Shown here in pieces: positions 1 to 5,100 of a stretch of 5,204 bases of DNA. Every line of letters starts with the position of its first letter. Position 1 is the first letter of the stretch. The stretch comes from an uncultured Dialister sp. (GTDB lineage: Bacteria > Bacillota > Negativicutes > Veillonellales > Dialisteraceae). Location of the stretch: positions 1 through 5,204 of the forward strand of contig NZ_UQKJ01000127.1 in NCBI RefSeq assembly GCF_900541605.1, written 5' to 3'. Under the pieces are notes generated by a model, which saw nothing but the letters and a program-made list of their open reading frames with translations, had not been told where the DNA came from and did no database searches. The translations under genes were made by a program, and so were the position numbers.

Positions 1-8
1 ATGGTTAG

Positions 9-43
9 CCTCCTTCCTTGGGAAGGAGGTGGCGCCGAAGGCG
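9..43. repeat. Bipartite palindromic (REP-like) element, copy 1
   Basis: CCTCCTTCC (9-17) and GGAAGGAGG (21-29) form a 9-bp perfect stem around TTG. A second small palindrome, CGCC-GAA-GGCG (33-43), follows at once. The two-palindrome plan resembles the element at 87-120. No coding potential is associated with it. Confidence 0.7.
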
Positions 44-86
44 ACGGAGGTTAGCGATTGGAAGCGCCGCAGGCTGATGGTTTGTC

Positions 87-120
87 CCCCTTTTCCAAAG
101 GGGAATGTCACGGAGTGACA
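87..120. repeat. Bipartite palindromic (REP-like) element, copy 2
   Basis: CCCCTTT-TCC-AAAGGGG (87-103) is followed two bases later by TGTCAC-GGA-GTGACA (106-120). Both are perfect palindromes with three unpaired bases. The plan parallels 9-43 with different stem sequences, as expected for related, diverging repeats. Confidence 0.7.
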
Positions 121-160
121 GAGGAATTCTGATGGGTCCGCAGCCTATCGGGTTGTAACA

Positions 161-259
161 CCGTCACAGTCATTTAGCTGGGAGATTTCTCGACTCATCG
201 TAGCTTTAGCGATTTTAAGGACAGAATCACTTAGTATGCTGCCACCGCTCGAAATGACG
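161..259 (-). repeat. 99-base dispersed repeat, inverted copy
   Basis: The reverse complement aligns without gaps to 3678-3776, with about 9 mismatches in 99 bases (about 91% identical). Inside it, GTCATTT (169-175) and AAATGAC (252-258) form 7-bp terminal inverted repeats bounding a 90-base unit. It is too short to encode a protein and resembles a small REP or MITE-like element. Confidence 0.85.
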
Positions 260-284
260 AGATACGTGCAGAGTCACTAGAAGG

Positions 285-297
285 GCGGCGGAGCCGC
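285..297. repeat. GCGGC-GGA-GCCGC triloop palindrome
   Basis: This is a 5-bp perfect stem with three unpaired bases. The identical 13-mer recurs at 3936-3948, and close variants occur at 3818-3830, 4062-4074 and 4084-4096. It lies between the 99-base repeat and the CCTAGA array. Confidence 0.75.
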
Positions 298-303
298 TGA
301 TCA

Positions 304-339
304 CCTAGACCTAGATCTAGACCTAGACCTAGACCCAGA
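304..339. repeat. CCTAGA hexamer tandem array, six units
   Basis: Six consecutive hexamers occur: CCTAGA, CCTAGA, TCTAGA, CCTAGA, CCTAGA and CCCAGA, followed by a partial CCT. It ends 12 bases past the rpoD stop, so it would lie in the 3' end of the operon transcript. Its position relative to the 99-base repeat matches that of the CTAG-rich stretch at 3598-3621 in inverted orientation. Confidence 0.9.
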
Positions 340-351
340 CCTCCATCCCGC

Positions 352-1488
352 TCACTGATTCATCAGGGTTCTCGCGGACTTTTTGAGTTTCTGCAGGGCC
401 TTTCCTTCGATCTGGCGAATTCTTTCTCTGGTGACGTCGAAGTACCGGCCCACTTCTTCCAGGGTCCGGGTCCTGCCGTCTTTGAGGCCGAACCGGAGTT
501 CCAGGACCTGCCGTTCCCGTTCGGTGAGGCCGTTCAGGAGTTCGTCGATCTGTTCCCGAAGGAGGATGGACCCGGCGGCGTCATCGGGGGCGATGGCTTC
601 GTGGTCTTCGATGAAGTCTCCCAGGTGGGAGTCTTCTTTTTCTCCGATCGGCGTTTCCAGGGAGATGGGGTCCTGGGCGATTTTTTTCACTTCCCGGATT
701 TTCCCTACGGTGACGCCCATGGCTTTGGCCAGTTCTTCGTTGGTGGCTTCTCTCCCCTTTTCCTGGAGGAGCTGCCGGGAGATGCGGTTCATTTTATTGA
801 TGGTCTCCACCATGTGCACCGGCACCCGGATGGTCCTGGCCTGGTCGGCGATGGCCCTGGTGATGGCCTGGCGGATCCACCAGGTGGCGTAGGTGGAGAA
901 TTTATAGCCCTTGGTGTAATCGAATTTGTCTACTGCCTTCAAAAGGCCCAGGTTTCCTTCCTGGATGAGGTCCAGGAACTGGAGTCCCCGGCCCAGGTAT
1001 TTTTTCGCAATGGACACCACGAGCCGAAGGTTCCGGTCCGCCAGTTCCTGCTTTGCCTCTTTGGCGGCCTGTTTTTCTTCTTCCGTGGCGTCTTCGGTGC
1101 TCCCCTTTGCCACGGTCTTGGCCAGTCTGATTTCTTCTTCGCTGCTCAAGAGCTTCAGGGCTCCGATTTCCTTCAGGTACAGTTTCACCGGGTCGTCGAT
1201 GGTGACGGTGTTGTCCATGTCCGGCACAGGCTCGGTGGACTCAGGCTGGGACTCCGCTTCCTCTTCTTCTTCCTCCGAGAAGTCCACGTCATCGTCGGAT
1301 ACGTCCATGTCGAAGTCCACTTCGTAGTGGTCATCATGGAGGCCGGCGTAGAGGTCAGACAGGTCCTCTTCCCCCAGGTTCTTCTCCGCAATGAGGTCCA
1401 TGATGTCCTTATTGGAAATGACGCCGTTTCTGGATTTCTTTTTTAATTCTTCTATCCAACCGGTTAACTCATTTTTCTGCTCTGCCAT
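352..1488 (-). CDS. rpoD: Primary (housekeeping) RNA polymerase sigma factor, SigA/RpoD, 378 aa
   Basis: This sigma factor binds core RNA polymerase and directs it to -10/-35 promoters of housekeeping genes. Visible in order: an N-terminal helical stretch resembling region 1.1 (about residues 8-50), an acidic linker (58-79), region 1.2 (about 97-130, with DPVKLYLKEIG), the core-binding signature DLIQEGNLGLLKAV (173-186), region 2.3-2.4 with FSTYATWWIRQAI (197-209) for promoter melting and -10 recognition, region 3 (about 227-300), and a C-terminal region 4 helix-turn-helix (about 321-375, with TLEEVGRYFDVTRERIRQIE) for the -35 element. The length matches SigA of Gram-positive bacteria (about 370 residues) and lacks the large insert of the E. 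coli protein. The ATG start is supported by an upstream AGGAGG/G-run. It lies 91 bases after dnaG and is probably co-transcribed with it. The gene is intact. No clear terminator follows the stop. Confidence 0.98.
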   Translation of the reverse strand: MAEQKNELTGWIEELKKKSRNGVISNKDIMDLIAEKNLGEEDLSDLYAGLHDDHYEVDFDMDVSDDDVDFSEEEEEEAESQPESTEPVPDMDNTVTIDDPVKLYLKEIGALKLLSSEEEIRLAKTVAKGSTEDATEEEKQAAKEAKQELADRNLRLVVSIAKKYLGRGLQFLDLIQEGNLGLLKAVDKFDYTKGYKFSTYATWWIRQAITRAIADQARTIRVPVHMVETINKMNRISRQLLQEKGREATNEELAKAMGVTVGKIREVKKIAQDPISLETPIGEKEDSHLGDFIEDHEAIAPDDAAGSILLREQIDELLNGLTERERQVLELRFGLKDGRTRTLEEVGRYFDVTRERIRQIEGKALQKLKKSARTLMNQ

Positions 1489-1496
1489 AGCAATTT

Positions 1497-1506
1497 CCCC
1501 CCTCCT
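1497..1506 (-). promoter_or_regulatory. Ribosome binding site of rpoD
   Basis: On the minus strand AGGAGG runs into a further four Gs. The AGGAGG core ends 12 bases before the ATG, which is long, but the G-run ends 8 bases before it, so several pairing registers with 16S rRNA are possible. It begins nine bases beyond the intercistronic stem-loop, so that hairpin does not mask it. Confidence 0.8.
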
Positions 1507-1515
1507 GGAAAGGTC

Positions 1516-1565
1516 GGAAACAGGTGCTCCCGGGCTTTATGCCCCTGCCCGGGGGTGCTGTTTCC
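1516..1565 (-). other. Long imperfect stem-loop between dnaG and rpoD
   Basis: The outer arms GGAAACAG (1516-1523) and CTGTTTCC (1558-1565) pair perfectly over 8 bp. The inner arms CCCGGGC (1529-1535) and GCCCGGG (1547-1553) pair over 7 bp around an 11-base loop, with a partly pairable internal loop between the two stems. On the transcribed strand the hairpin is not followed by a T-run, so it does not look like an intrinsic terminator. A role as an RNA processing or stability element that lets primase and sigma factor be made in different amounts is inference. In E. coli the dnaG-rpoD junction is known to be an mRNA cleavage site. Confidence 0.65.
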
Positions 1566-1579
1566 TGGAATGGGCCATA

Positions 1580-3376
1580 TTAATGTTTCCCCAAATTCAG
1601 TATTTCTCTACTCAATCTGATGCAAAGCAACTGTTCTTCTTTCGCTTTCTGCGGATCCTTGTCCAGCAGCTCCTGGGCTTTCTGGGTGTGAATCCTGTAT
1701 TCCTCCTGGAGATATATTTTTTTCATGGGCCAGATGTATTCTTCCTTCGGGATGGACCCCGGCTGCTCTCCGTCCATGAGGAGGCGGGCCAGTTTTTCTA
1801 TGTCCTCCCGTCCCAGCTTCCCTTCTACCCCCTCCCGGGTGATGGGCGCCCCGGCGGCGGCCAGGTCCCGGAATACGTCGAAGAGGCGGCTGTGGAAATC
1901 ATCGGAGAACCAGTAGTTCTCCAGTTCCTCCACCCCCTCCGGCAGCTGGTGGAACACGAGGCAGTACTTCAGGAGCCCCGCTTCCAGAAGCCGCTGTTTC
2001 TTCGTGAGGGGGGAGAGGCTCACCTCTTCCTTTTCCAACGGTACTTTCTGGGAAATGTAGACGTTGGATTTGTTTTTCCTGGCGTATACGAGGGCTTCGC
2101 TGCGGATCATGCCTTCGTCCATGTGCATGGTCCGCGCCATTTTCCGGATAAAGGAATTCAGCTGGAAGGCGTCTCCCGCATCGAGGAGGATGGAAAACAT
2201 TTCATCCAGGATGTGGTGCTGGCCGTCCAGGGTGGTGCTGTCGTAGGTTTTCAGCAGGGAATGGAAGAGGAAATCCATGGCCGGCTCCGCCTGGTTCACT
2301 GCTTCCAGATAGGCGTCGCCGCCATGAAGGTTCACGAATTCATCGGGGTCCTTCCCCTCGCCCAGGTGAACTACCCGGAGCTTCAGACCCACAGATCCGG
2401 CGATCTGGAGGGCCCGCTTCGTGGCGTTCTGGCCGGCGGCGTCCATGTCGTAGCTGAAGACCACTTCGTCGGCGTATTTCTTGAGAAGCCTGGCCTGTTC
2501 AATGGTGAAGGCGGTGCCCAGGGACGCCACAGCGTTCGTCACCCCATGGGCGTGAAGGGAAATGGCATCCATGTAGCCCTCCACCATGATGGCCTGCCGC
2601 TTCGCCCGGATGGTGGGCAGGGCCTGGTAAATGGCGAAGAGGAGGCGGCGCTTGTTGAAAATCGGCGTTTCCGGGGAATTCAGGTACTTCGGCTTGCTGT
2701 CATCCATGACGCGGCCGCCGAAGGCCACGATTTTCCCCCGGAGGTTCCAGATCGGAAACATGCAGCGGTTCCGGAAAACGTCGTAGATCCGGCCGTTCTT
2801 CTCGGCGCAGAGGCCGCTGGTGAGGAGCACCTTCGGCGATACGTTCTTCTTCGTGGTGAAGTCCCGGTACAGTTTCTGCCAGTCCGGCGGTGCAAAGCCG
2901 AGTTTGAATTTTTCTATGGTCTCCGCCGTCAGGTGGCGCTTGGAGAAATAGGCGAGCCCCGCCTTCCCCATTTGGGTCTTCGTGAGGCAGTTGTGGAAAT
3001 AGTTTCCCGCCAGATCCGTCACTTCGTAAAGGGACCGGTCCATGGCGGCCCGGGCTTTCTGCTCCGCCGTTTCTTCTCTCTTCGGGATTTCCATGTGGGC
3101 GTAATCCGCCAGTTTCTCTACGGCCTCCATGAAGGTGAGGTTTTCCATTTTTTCAAGAAACGTAATGGCGTCGCCGCTGGCATGGCAGCCGAAGCAATAG
3201 TAGAATCCCTTGTCCGGGGAAACCGCAAAGGACGGGGTCCTCTCGGGACCGTGGAAGGGACAGGAGGCCATGTAGTAGCGGCCATGTTTCTTCAGTTCCA
3301 CGTAAGAGCCGATGAGGTCTACCAGGTTGATATTGTCTTTCAGCCGCTGAAGGAATTCATTATCAAATGAAGCCAA
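1580..3376 (-). CDS. dnaG: DNA primase DnaG, 598 aa, TTG start
   Basis: DnaG synthesises the short RNA primers for lagging-strand replication, normally in contact with the replicative helicase DnaB/DnaC. The N-terminal CHC2 zinc finger is complete: C39 and H42 in CPFH, C61 and C64 in CFGC. The polymerase core follows, with the basic segment GRIYDVFRNRCMFPI (195-209) and YLNSPETPIFNK (231-242). The TOPRIM metal-binding residues are present: E266 in EGYMD (266-270), D310 and D312 in YDMDAAG, and DPDEF (343-347). Residues from about 450 to 598 are poorly conserved, as expected for the helicase-binding C-terminal domain. About 600 residues is normal for the family. The start is TTG at 3376, since AAGGAGG lies four bases upstream and no ATG lies near the conserved N terminus. 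It is the first gene of a dnaG-rpoD unit; the next gene upstream is 913 bases away behind its own terminator. Confidence 0.98.
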   Translation of the reverse strand: MASFDNEFLQRLKDNINLVDLIGSYVELKKHGRYYMASCPFHGPERTPSFAVSPDKGFYYCFGCHASGDAITFLEKMENLTFMEAVEKLADYAHMEIPKREETAEQKARAAMDRSLYEVTDLAGNYFHNCLTKTQMGKAGLAYFSKRHLTAETIEKFKLGFAPPDWQKLYRDFTTKKNVSPKVLLTSGLCAEKNGRIYDVFRNRCMFPIWNLRGKIVAFGGRVMDDSKPKYLNSPETPIFNKRRLLFAIYQALPTIRAKRQAIMVEGYMDAISLHAHGVTNAVASLGTAFTIEQARLLKKYADEVVFSYDMDAAGQNATKRALQIAGSVGLKLRVVHLGEGKDPDEFVNLHGGDAYLEAVNQAEPAMDFLFHSLLKTYDSTTLDGQHHILDEMFSILLDAGDAFQLNSFIRKMARTMHMDEGMIRSEALVYARKNKSNVYISQKVPLEKEEVSLSPLTKKQRLLEAGLLKYCLVFHQLPEGVEELENYWFSDDFHSRLFDVFRDLAAAGAPITREGVEGKLGREDIEKLARLLMDGEQPGSIPKEEYIWPMKKIYLQEEYRIHTQKAQELLDKDPQKAKEEQLLCIRLSREILNLGKH

Positions 3377-3380
3377 GAGT

Positions 3381-3387
3381 CCTCCTT
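3381..3387 (-). promoter_or_regulatory. Ribosome binding site that fixes the dnaG TTG start
   Basis: AAGGAGG on the minus strand is a near-perfect anti-16S match, only four bases before TTG at 3376. The spacing is shorter than usual. Because the site sits directly upstream in the same frame, a start further upstream is unlikely. Confidence 0.8.
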
Positions 3388-3397
3388 TTGGGTTGTT

Positions 3398-3443
3398 CTG
3401 AATATATGGGAATGTATGTCTATAGTTATTATTGATAAATCAA
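3398..3443 (-). promoter_or_regulatory. AT-rich leader and likely promoter region of dnaG
   Basis: This is the AT-rich stretch between the repeat mosaic and the dnaG ribosome site. It contains possible -10 elements on the minus strand (TATAGA, TATATT) and a TTGATT that could serve as a -35, but no pair has a normal 16-18 base spacing. It also contains a short inverted repeat, TTGAT and ATCAA separated by two bases (3432-3443), which might be a protein site. The placement is inferred from position and composition only. Confidence 0.3.
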
Positions 3444-3515
3444 GAATGAGGAATTAGGAATTAGGAATTAGGAATTAGGAATGGTGGTGCGGCGCGTCAG
3501 ATTATATGGCGCCGC
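3444..3515 (+). repeat. GAATTAG heptamer array with GC hairpin, left arm
   Basis: GAATGAG is followed by four perfect GAATTAG heptamers (3451-3478), then GAATGGTGGTG, then a hairpin with GCGGCGC (3489-3495) and GCGCCGC (3509-3515) around a 13-base loop. An inverted version is at 4112-4178, so the two bound a 735-base segment facing each other. Confidence 0.85.
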
Positions 3516-3559
3516 GGAGTTTTATATGATGGATATATGTTGTGCGTACGGGCGAAGCC

Positions 3560-3573
3560 TTGAGCCTTGAGCG
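3560..3573 (+). repeat. TTGAGNN heptamer pair
   Basis: TTGAGCC is followed directly by TTGAGCG. The same heptamer theme recurs three times at 3794-3814, on the far side of the CTAG block and 99-base repeat. Confidence 0.5.
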
Positions 3574-3673
3574 GATTCGCCTGCGGCGAATCAGTAGCTA
3601 GTATCTAGATCTAGTGGCTAGGTGGTTAGGCCCTTCGGGCCGATTCCGTCTATCCCCATCTGACTCTACCCCC
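3574..3673 (+). repeat. 100-base composite repeat, complete copy (direct repeat of 5104-5203)
   Basis: It aligns without gaps to 5104-5203 with 6 mismatches in 100. It contains the palindrome GATTCGCC-TGC-GGCGAATC (3574-3592), four CTAG tetramers (3598-3621), the palindrome GGCCC-TTC-GGGCC (3629-3641) and a 32-base tail identical in both copies. It runs into the 99-base repeat four bases later, so the two probably form one larger unit. Confidence 0.9.
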
Positions 3674-3677
3674 ATAA

Positions 3678-3776
3678 CGTCATTTCGAGCGGTGGGAGCA
3701 TGCTAAGTGAATCTATCCGTAAAGTCGCTACAGCTACGATGAGTCGAGAAATCTCCCAGATAAATGACTATGACGG
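3678..3776 (+). repeat. 99-base dispersed repeat, direct copy
   Basis: This is the partner of 161-259 in the opposite orientation, about 91% identical without gaps. GTCATTT (3679-3685) and AAATGAC (3762-3768) form the 7-bp terminal inverted repeats. No target-site duplication is obvious at its ends. Confidence 0.85.
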
Positions 3777-3793
3777 GGTTTTCAAAGATAGAT

Positions 3794-3814
3794 TTGAGCG
3801 TTGAGAGTTGAGGT
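3794..3814 (+). repeat. TTGAGNN heptamer array, three units
   Basis: TTGAGCG, TTGAGAG and TTGAGGT follow one another without gaps. The first five bases are fixed and the last two vary. It lies just before the triloop palindrome GCGGT-GGA-GCCGC (3818-3830). Confidence 0.55.
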
Positions 3815-3817
3815 CCA

Positions 3818-3830
3818 GCGGTGGAGCCGC
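3818..3830. repeat. GCGGT-GGA-GCCGC triloop palindrome
   Basis: This is a variant of the 285-297 palindrome in which one inner C becomes T, giving a G-T wobble at the closing pair. Confidence 0.65.
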
Positions 3831-3861
3831 AGATTCCATCACCATCTCTCAGCCGTTGGCA

Positions 3862-3882
3862 GCTCTCTTCTGGGAAGAGAGC
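3862..3882. repeat. 9-bp perfect palindrome with three-base loop
   Basis: GCTCTCTTC (3862-3870) and GAAGAGAGC (3874-3882) pair perfectly around TGG. Its geometry is the same as the palindrome at 9-29, so it may be a further copy of that type. Confidence 0.7.
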
Positions 3883-3935
3883 CTTGTGCAGAGGCAATGG
3901 TGCGTTATAGGGATAGAGTCTTTAGGATTCCTATG

Positions 3936-3948
3936 GCGGCGGAGCCGC
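3936..3948. repeat. GCGGC-GGA-GCCGC triloop palindrome
   Basis: It is identical to the 13-mer at 285-297. Confidence 0.75.
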
Positions 3949-4061
3949 TATCCGCCTCGATCTCGGTGTCATCAATATGGGCACCTGCTGATGGATACTT
4001 TCGCAAAGGTAAATACCTCTATGTCTGGCAATCCCTACCCATGCAGCCCCTTAGAGAAGGC

Positions 4062-4096
4062 GCGGCAAAGCCGCAGGATGGATGCGGTGAAGCCGC
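4062..4096. repeat. Two adjacent GCGG/CCGC triloop palindromes
   Basis: GCGGC-AAA-GCCGC (4062-4074) and GCGGT-GAA-GCCGC (4084-4096) are separated by nine bases. They vary in the loop and the closing pair while the outer four pairs stay fixed. Confidence 0.65.
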
Positions 4097-4111
4097 TATG
4101 GTGTTTCATAA

Positions 4112-4178
4112 GGCGGCGCTTCCAAACTTTGTGCGCCGCCACCACCATTCCTCATTCCTAACTCCTCATTCCTAATTT
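4112..4178 (-). repeat. Heptamer array with GC hairpin, right (inverted) arm
   Basis: GGCGGCGC (4112-4119) and GCGCCGCC (4133-4140) form an 8-bp hairpin, again with a 13-base loop. Heptamers CTCATTC, CTAACTC, CTCATTC and CTAATTT follow (4151-4178). Read on the minus strand this repeats the left arm at 3444-3515, including the exact 13-mer AGGAATGGTGGTG. Confidence 0.8.
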
Positions 4179-4228
4179 TCCGTCATCCTTCGAGCATCCG
4201 TCCAACACACCCATGCTCCCATTGAGTC

Positions 4229-4280
4229 AAAAAGCACCGACTGACTGAAAATACGAATTGTTCTTCCATCATCGGTGCTT
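4229..4280 (-). terminator. Rho-independent terminator of the ATP-grasp gene
   Basis: On the minus strand AAGCACCGA (4280-4272) pairs perfectly with TCGGTGCTT (4240-4232) over 9 bp, and three further Ts follow, giving a five-T tail. The hairpin starts nine bases after the stop codon. The 31-base loop is unusually long for an intrinsic terminator. It separates this gene from the dnaG operon downstream. Confidence 0.75.
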
Positions 4281-4289
4281 AACTACGAG

Positions 4290-5018
4290 TCACGTGGCGG
4301 GAACAGCGGATTTCGTCAGTTCCTGCCAGCGGGCTGCCAGAATATTCATATAAAGTTTTGGGGATAGTCCGAAGCTGGCCAGGGAATAGCCGTCGCTGAC
4401 TTCCACCAGGAGTGTCCTGCCGTCATCGGTGACGCCGAAGTCAATAGCGTATCCTGCTGGGGCCGATGTATAGGCCTTGACCGCGTCCCGCATGACCTGG
4501 GCATCAGGAAATACGTCCCACCGGCCTTTGTAGGGGGTGAGGCCGCAAATCGATCCATGGAGCACCCAGAGACGCCATTCGGAAATGAAGCGTACCTTTT
4601 CGCTGCACCATACGTCGATGTCCTCCAGGCCGCCGCCCAGTTTGATGAGGTCCTCCGACTTGTCCAGCACCGTGCCCCGGAACCGCTTGATATCTTCCAC
4701 AGGCTTCACAAAGATGTGCCAGTCTTCGGGATGGCTGGTGATGGTGAAGAGAGTGGATTTCCAGATCTTCCGCCCGGTAAAAGGAAGAAGTTCATCGGGA
4801 TAATCCAAAGGATCCAGTTTCACGCCGAACCGTTCCAGTGCTACCCTCACATCGTCCACGGTGCCTACCACCGGGTCGGACGGTGTATTTTCGGTGAGCG
4901 AATAGACGGCCTTGTATTTCACCACAGGAATGTCCTGCTCCCGGCAGCCGGTATAGGCATAATAACAGCTGGGGTCGAAGAATTCTCCTGTGTGTCTGAT
5001 GCGGATATACGCCTTCAT
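4290..5018 (-). CDS. Orphan ATP-grasp domain protein, probably R2K clade (DUF4343-like), 242 aa
   Basis: This is probably an ATP-dependent carboxylate-amine (peptide-type) ligase of the ATP-grasp fold; its substrate is unknown. With the ATG at 5018, visible motifs are FVKP (103-106), with K105 a candidate ATP-phosphate-binding lysine; ISEWRLWVLHG (145-155), with E147 and R149 in the usual nucleotide/metal strand; AIDFGV (191-196); and VEVSDGYSLASFGL (205-218), where E206 and D209 fit the metal-binding loop. This combination matches my recollection of the R2K ATP-grasp family 2 pattern, but no search was run. The frame stays open to a GTG at 5051, but that codon has no ribosome site, whereas GGAG lies seven bases before the ATG at 5018. 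Residues 1-95 resemble nothing I can name. No partner gene is adjacent: the gene has its own likely promoter and terminator and lies between direct 100-base repeats. Confidence 0.85.
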   Translation of the reverse strand: MKAYIRIRHTGEFFDPSCYYAYTGCREQDIPVVKYKAVYSLTENTPSDPVVGTVDDVRVALERFGVKLDPLDYPDELLPFTGRKIWKSTLFTITSHPEDWHIFVKPVEDIKRFRGTVLDKSEDLIKLGGGLEDIDVWCSEKVRFISEWRLWVLHGSICGLTPYKGRWDVFPDAQVMRDAVKAYTSAPAGYAIDFGVTDDGRTLLVEVSDGYSLASFGLSPKLYMNILAARWQELTKSAVPAT

Positions 5019-5025
5019 CCAATTT

Positions 5026-5029
5026 CTCC
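5026..5029 (-). promoter_or_regulatory. Ribosome binding site choosing ATG 5018 in the ATP-grasp gene
   Basis: GGAG (within TGGAGA) on the minus strand lies seven bases before the ATG at 5018. The alternative in-frame GTG at 5051 has no purine-rich site upstream, so the shorter 242-residue product is preferred. Confidence 0.7.
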
Positions 5030-5064
5030 ATTCAACTAATGAAAAATACACTGCTACAAATGTA

Positions 5065-5073
5065 ATGATACCA
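5065..5073 (-). promoter_or_regulatory. Candidate extended -10 promoter of the ATP-grasp gene
   Basis: On the minus strand TGGTATCAT reads as an extended -10 (TGn followed by a 5/6 match to TATAAT). At 17-base spacing the -35 position is TGGCAA, only a 3/6 match. The transcript would start near 5058, leaving about 40 bases of leader before ATG 5018 and almost none before GTG 5051. Confidence 0.5.
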
Positions 5074-5100
5074 TGTTCCCCCTTTTTTTGCCAGTCCCGT

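Larger units (their letters stand above)
1..351. other. Non-coding region downstream of rpoD, filled with dispersed repeats
   Basis: No credible reading frame is present. The region holds two bipartite palindromic repeats (9-43 and 87-120), an inverted copy of a 99-base repeat (161-259), a 13-base triloop palindrome (285-297) and a CCTAGA array (304-339). Read on the minus strand after rpoD, the nearest hairpin (297-285) is followed only by CCCTTCT, so it is at best a weak terminator. Confidence 0.8.
3377..4289. other. 913-base non-coding repeat mosaic upstream of dnaG
   Basis: No credible gene is present; the open frames here run through palindromes and repeats and lack ribosome sites. From left to right it holds the dnaG leader, a heptamer array with hairpin, two TTGAG heptamers, a CTAG-rich block, the 99-base repeat, three more TTGAG heptamers, four GCGG/CCGC triloop palindromes, a 9-bp palindrome, the inverted heptamer-hairpin arm and the ATP-grasp terminator. 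I can assign nothing to 3949-4061. Confidence 0.8.

Noticed and set aside
285..297. Palindrome considered as the rpoD terminator
   Set aside because: The stem is only 5 bp and on the transcribed strand it is followed by CCCTTCT rather than a T-run; identical palindromes lie far from gene ends elsewhere in the window.
601..1446. 281-codon open frame on the plus strand opposite rpoD
   Set aside because: It is antisense to the sigma factor, rich in Phe, Val and Gly from reverse-complemented acidic codons, with no start signal.
1391..3370. 659-codon open frame on the plus strand opposite dnaG
   Set aside because: It lies antisense to an unmistakable primase, has no ribosome site, and its translation resembles no family; long antisense frames are common opposite GC-rich coding sequence with biased third positions.
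3444..3478. Repeat array considered as a CRISPR array
   Set aside because: Units are seven bases, contiguous and without spacers, and no cas genes are present.
3703..3897. 64-codon minus-strand frame upstream of dnaG
   Set aside because: It crosses the 99-base dispersed repeat and two palindromes and has no recognisable start signal or protein family.
3801..4175. Overlapping plus-strand frames of 117 and 124 codons in the repeat mosaic
   Set aside because: Both run through palindromes and the heptamer arm, lack ribosome sites, and two frames are open over the same stretch, which argues for chance.
4192..4218. GAGCAT and ATGCTC inverted pair
   Set aside because: Six base pairs with a 15-base gap and no following T-run; it is weaker than the adjacent terminator at 4229-4280 and could be chance.
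4557..5039. 160-codon plus-strand frame opposite the ATP-grasp gene
   Set aside because: It is antisense to a gene with clear ATP-grasp motifs and its own expression signals.
5019..5051. N-terminal extension of the ATP-grasp protein to GTG 5051
   Set aside because: There is no Shine-Dalgarno site upstream, the predicted transcript start would leave almost no leader, and ATG 5018 has GGAG at seven bases.
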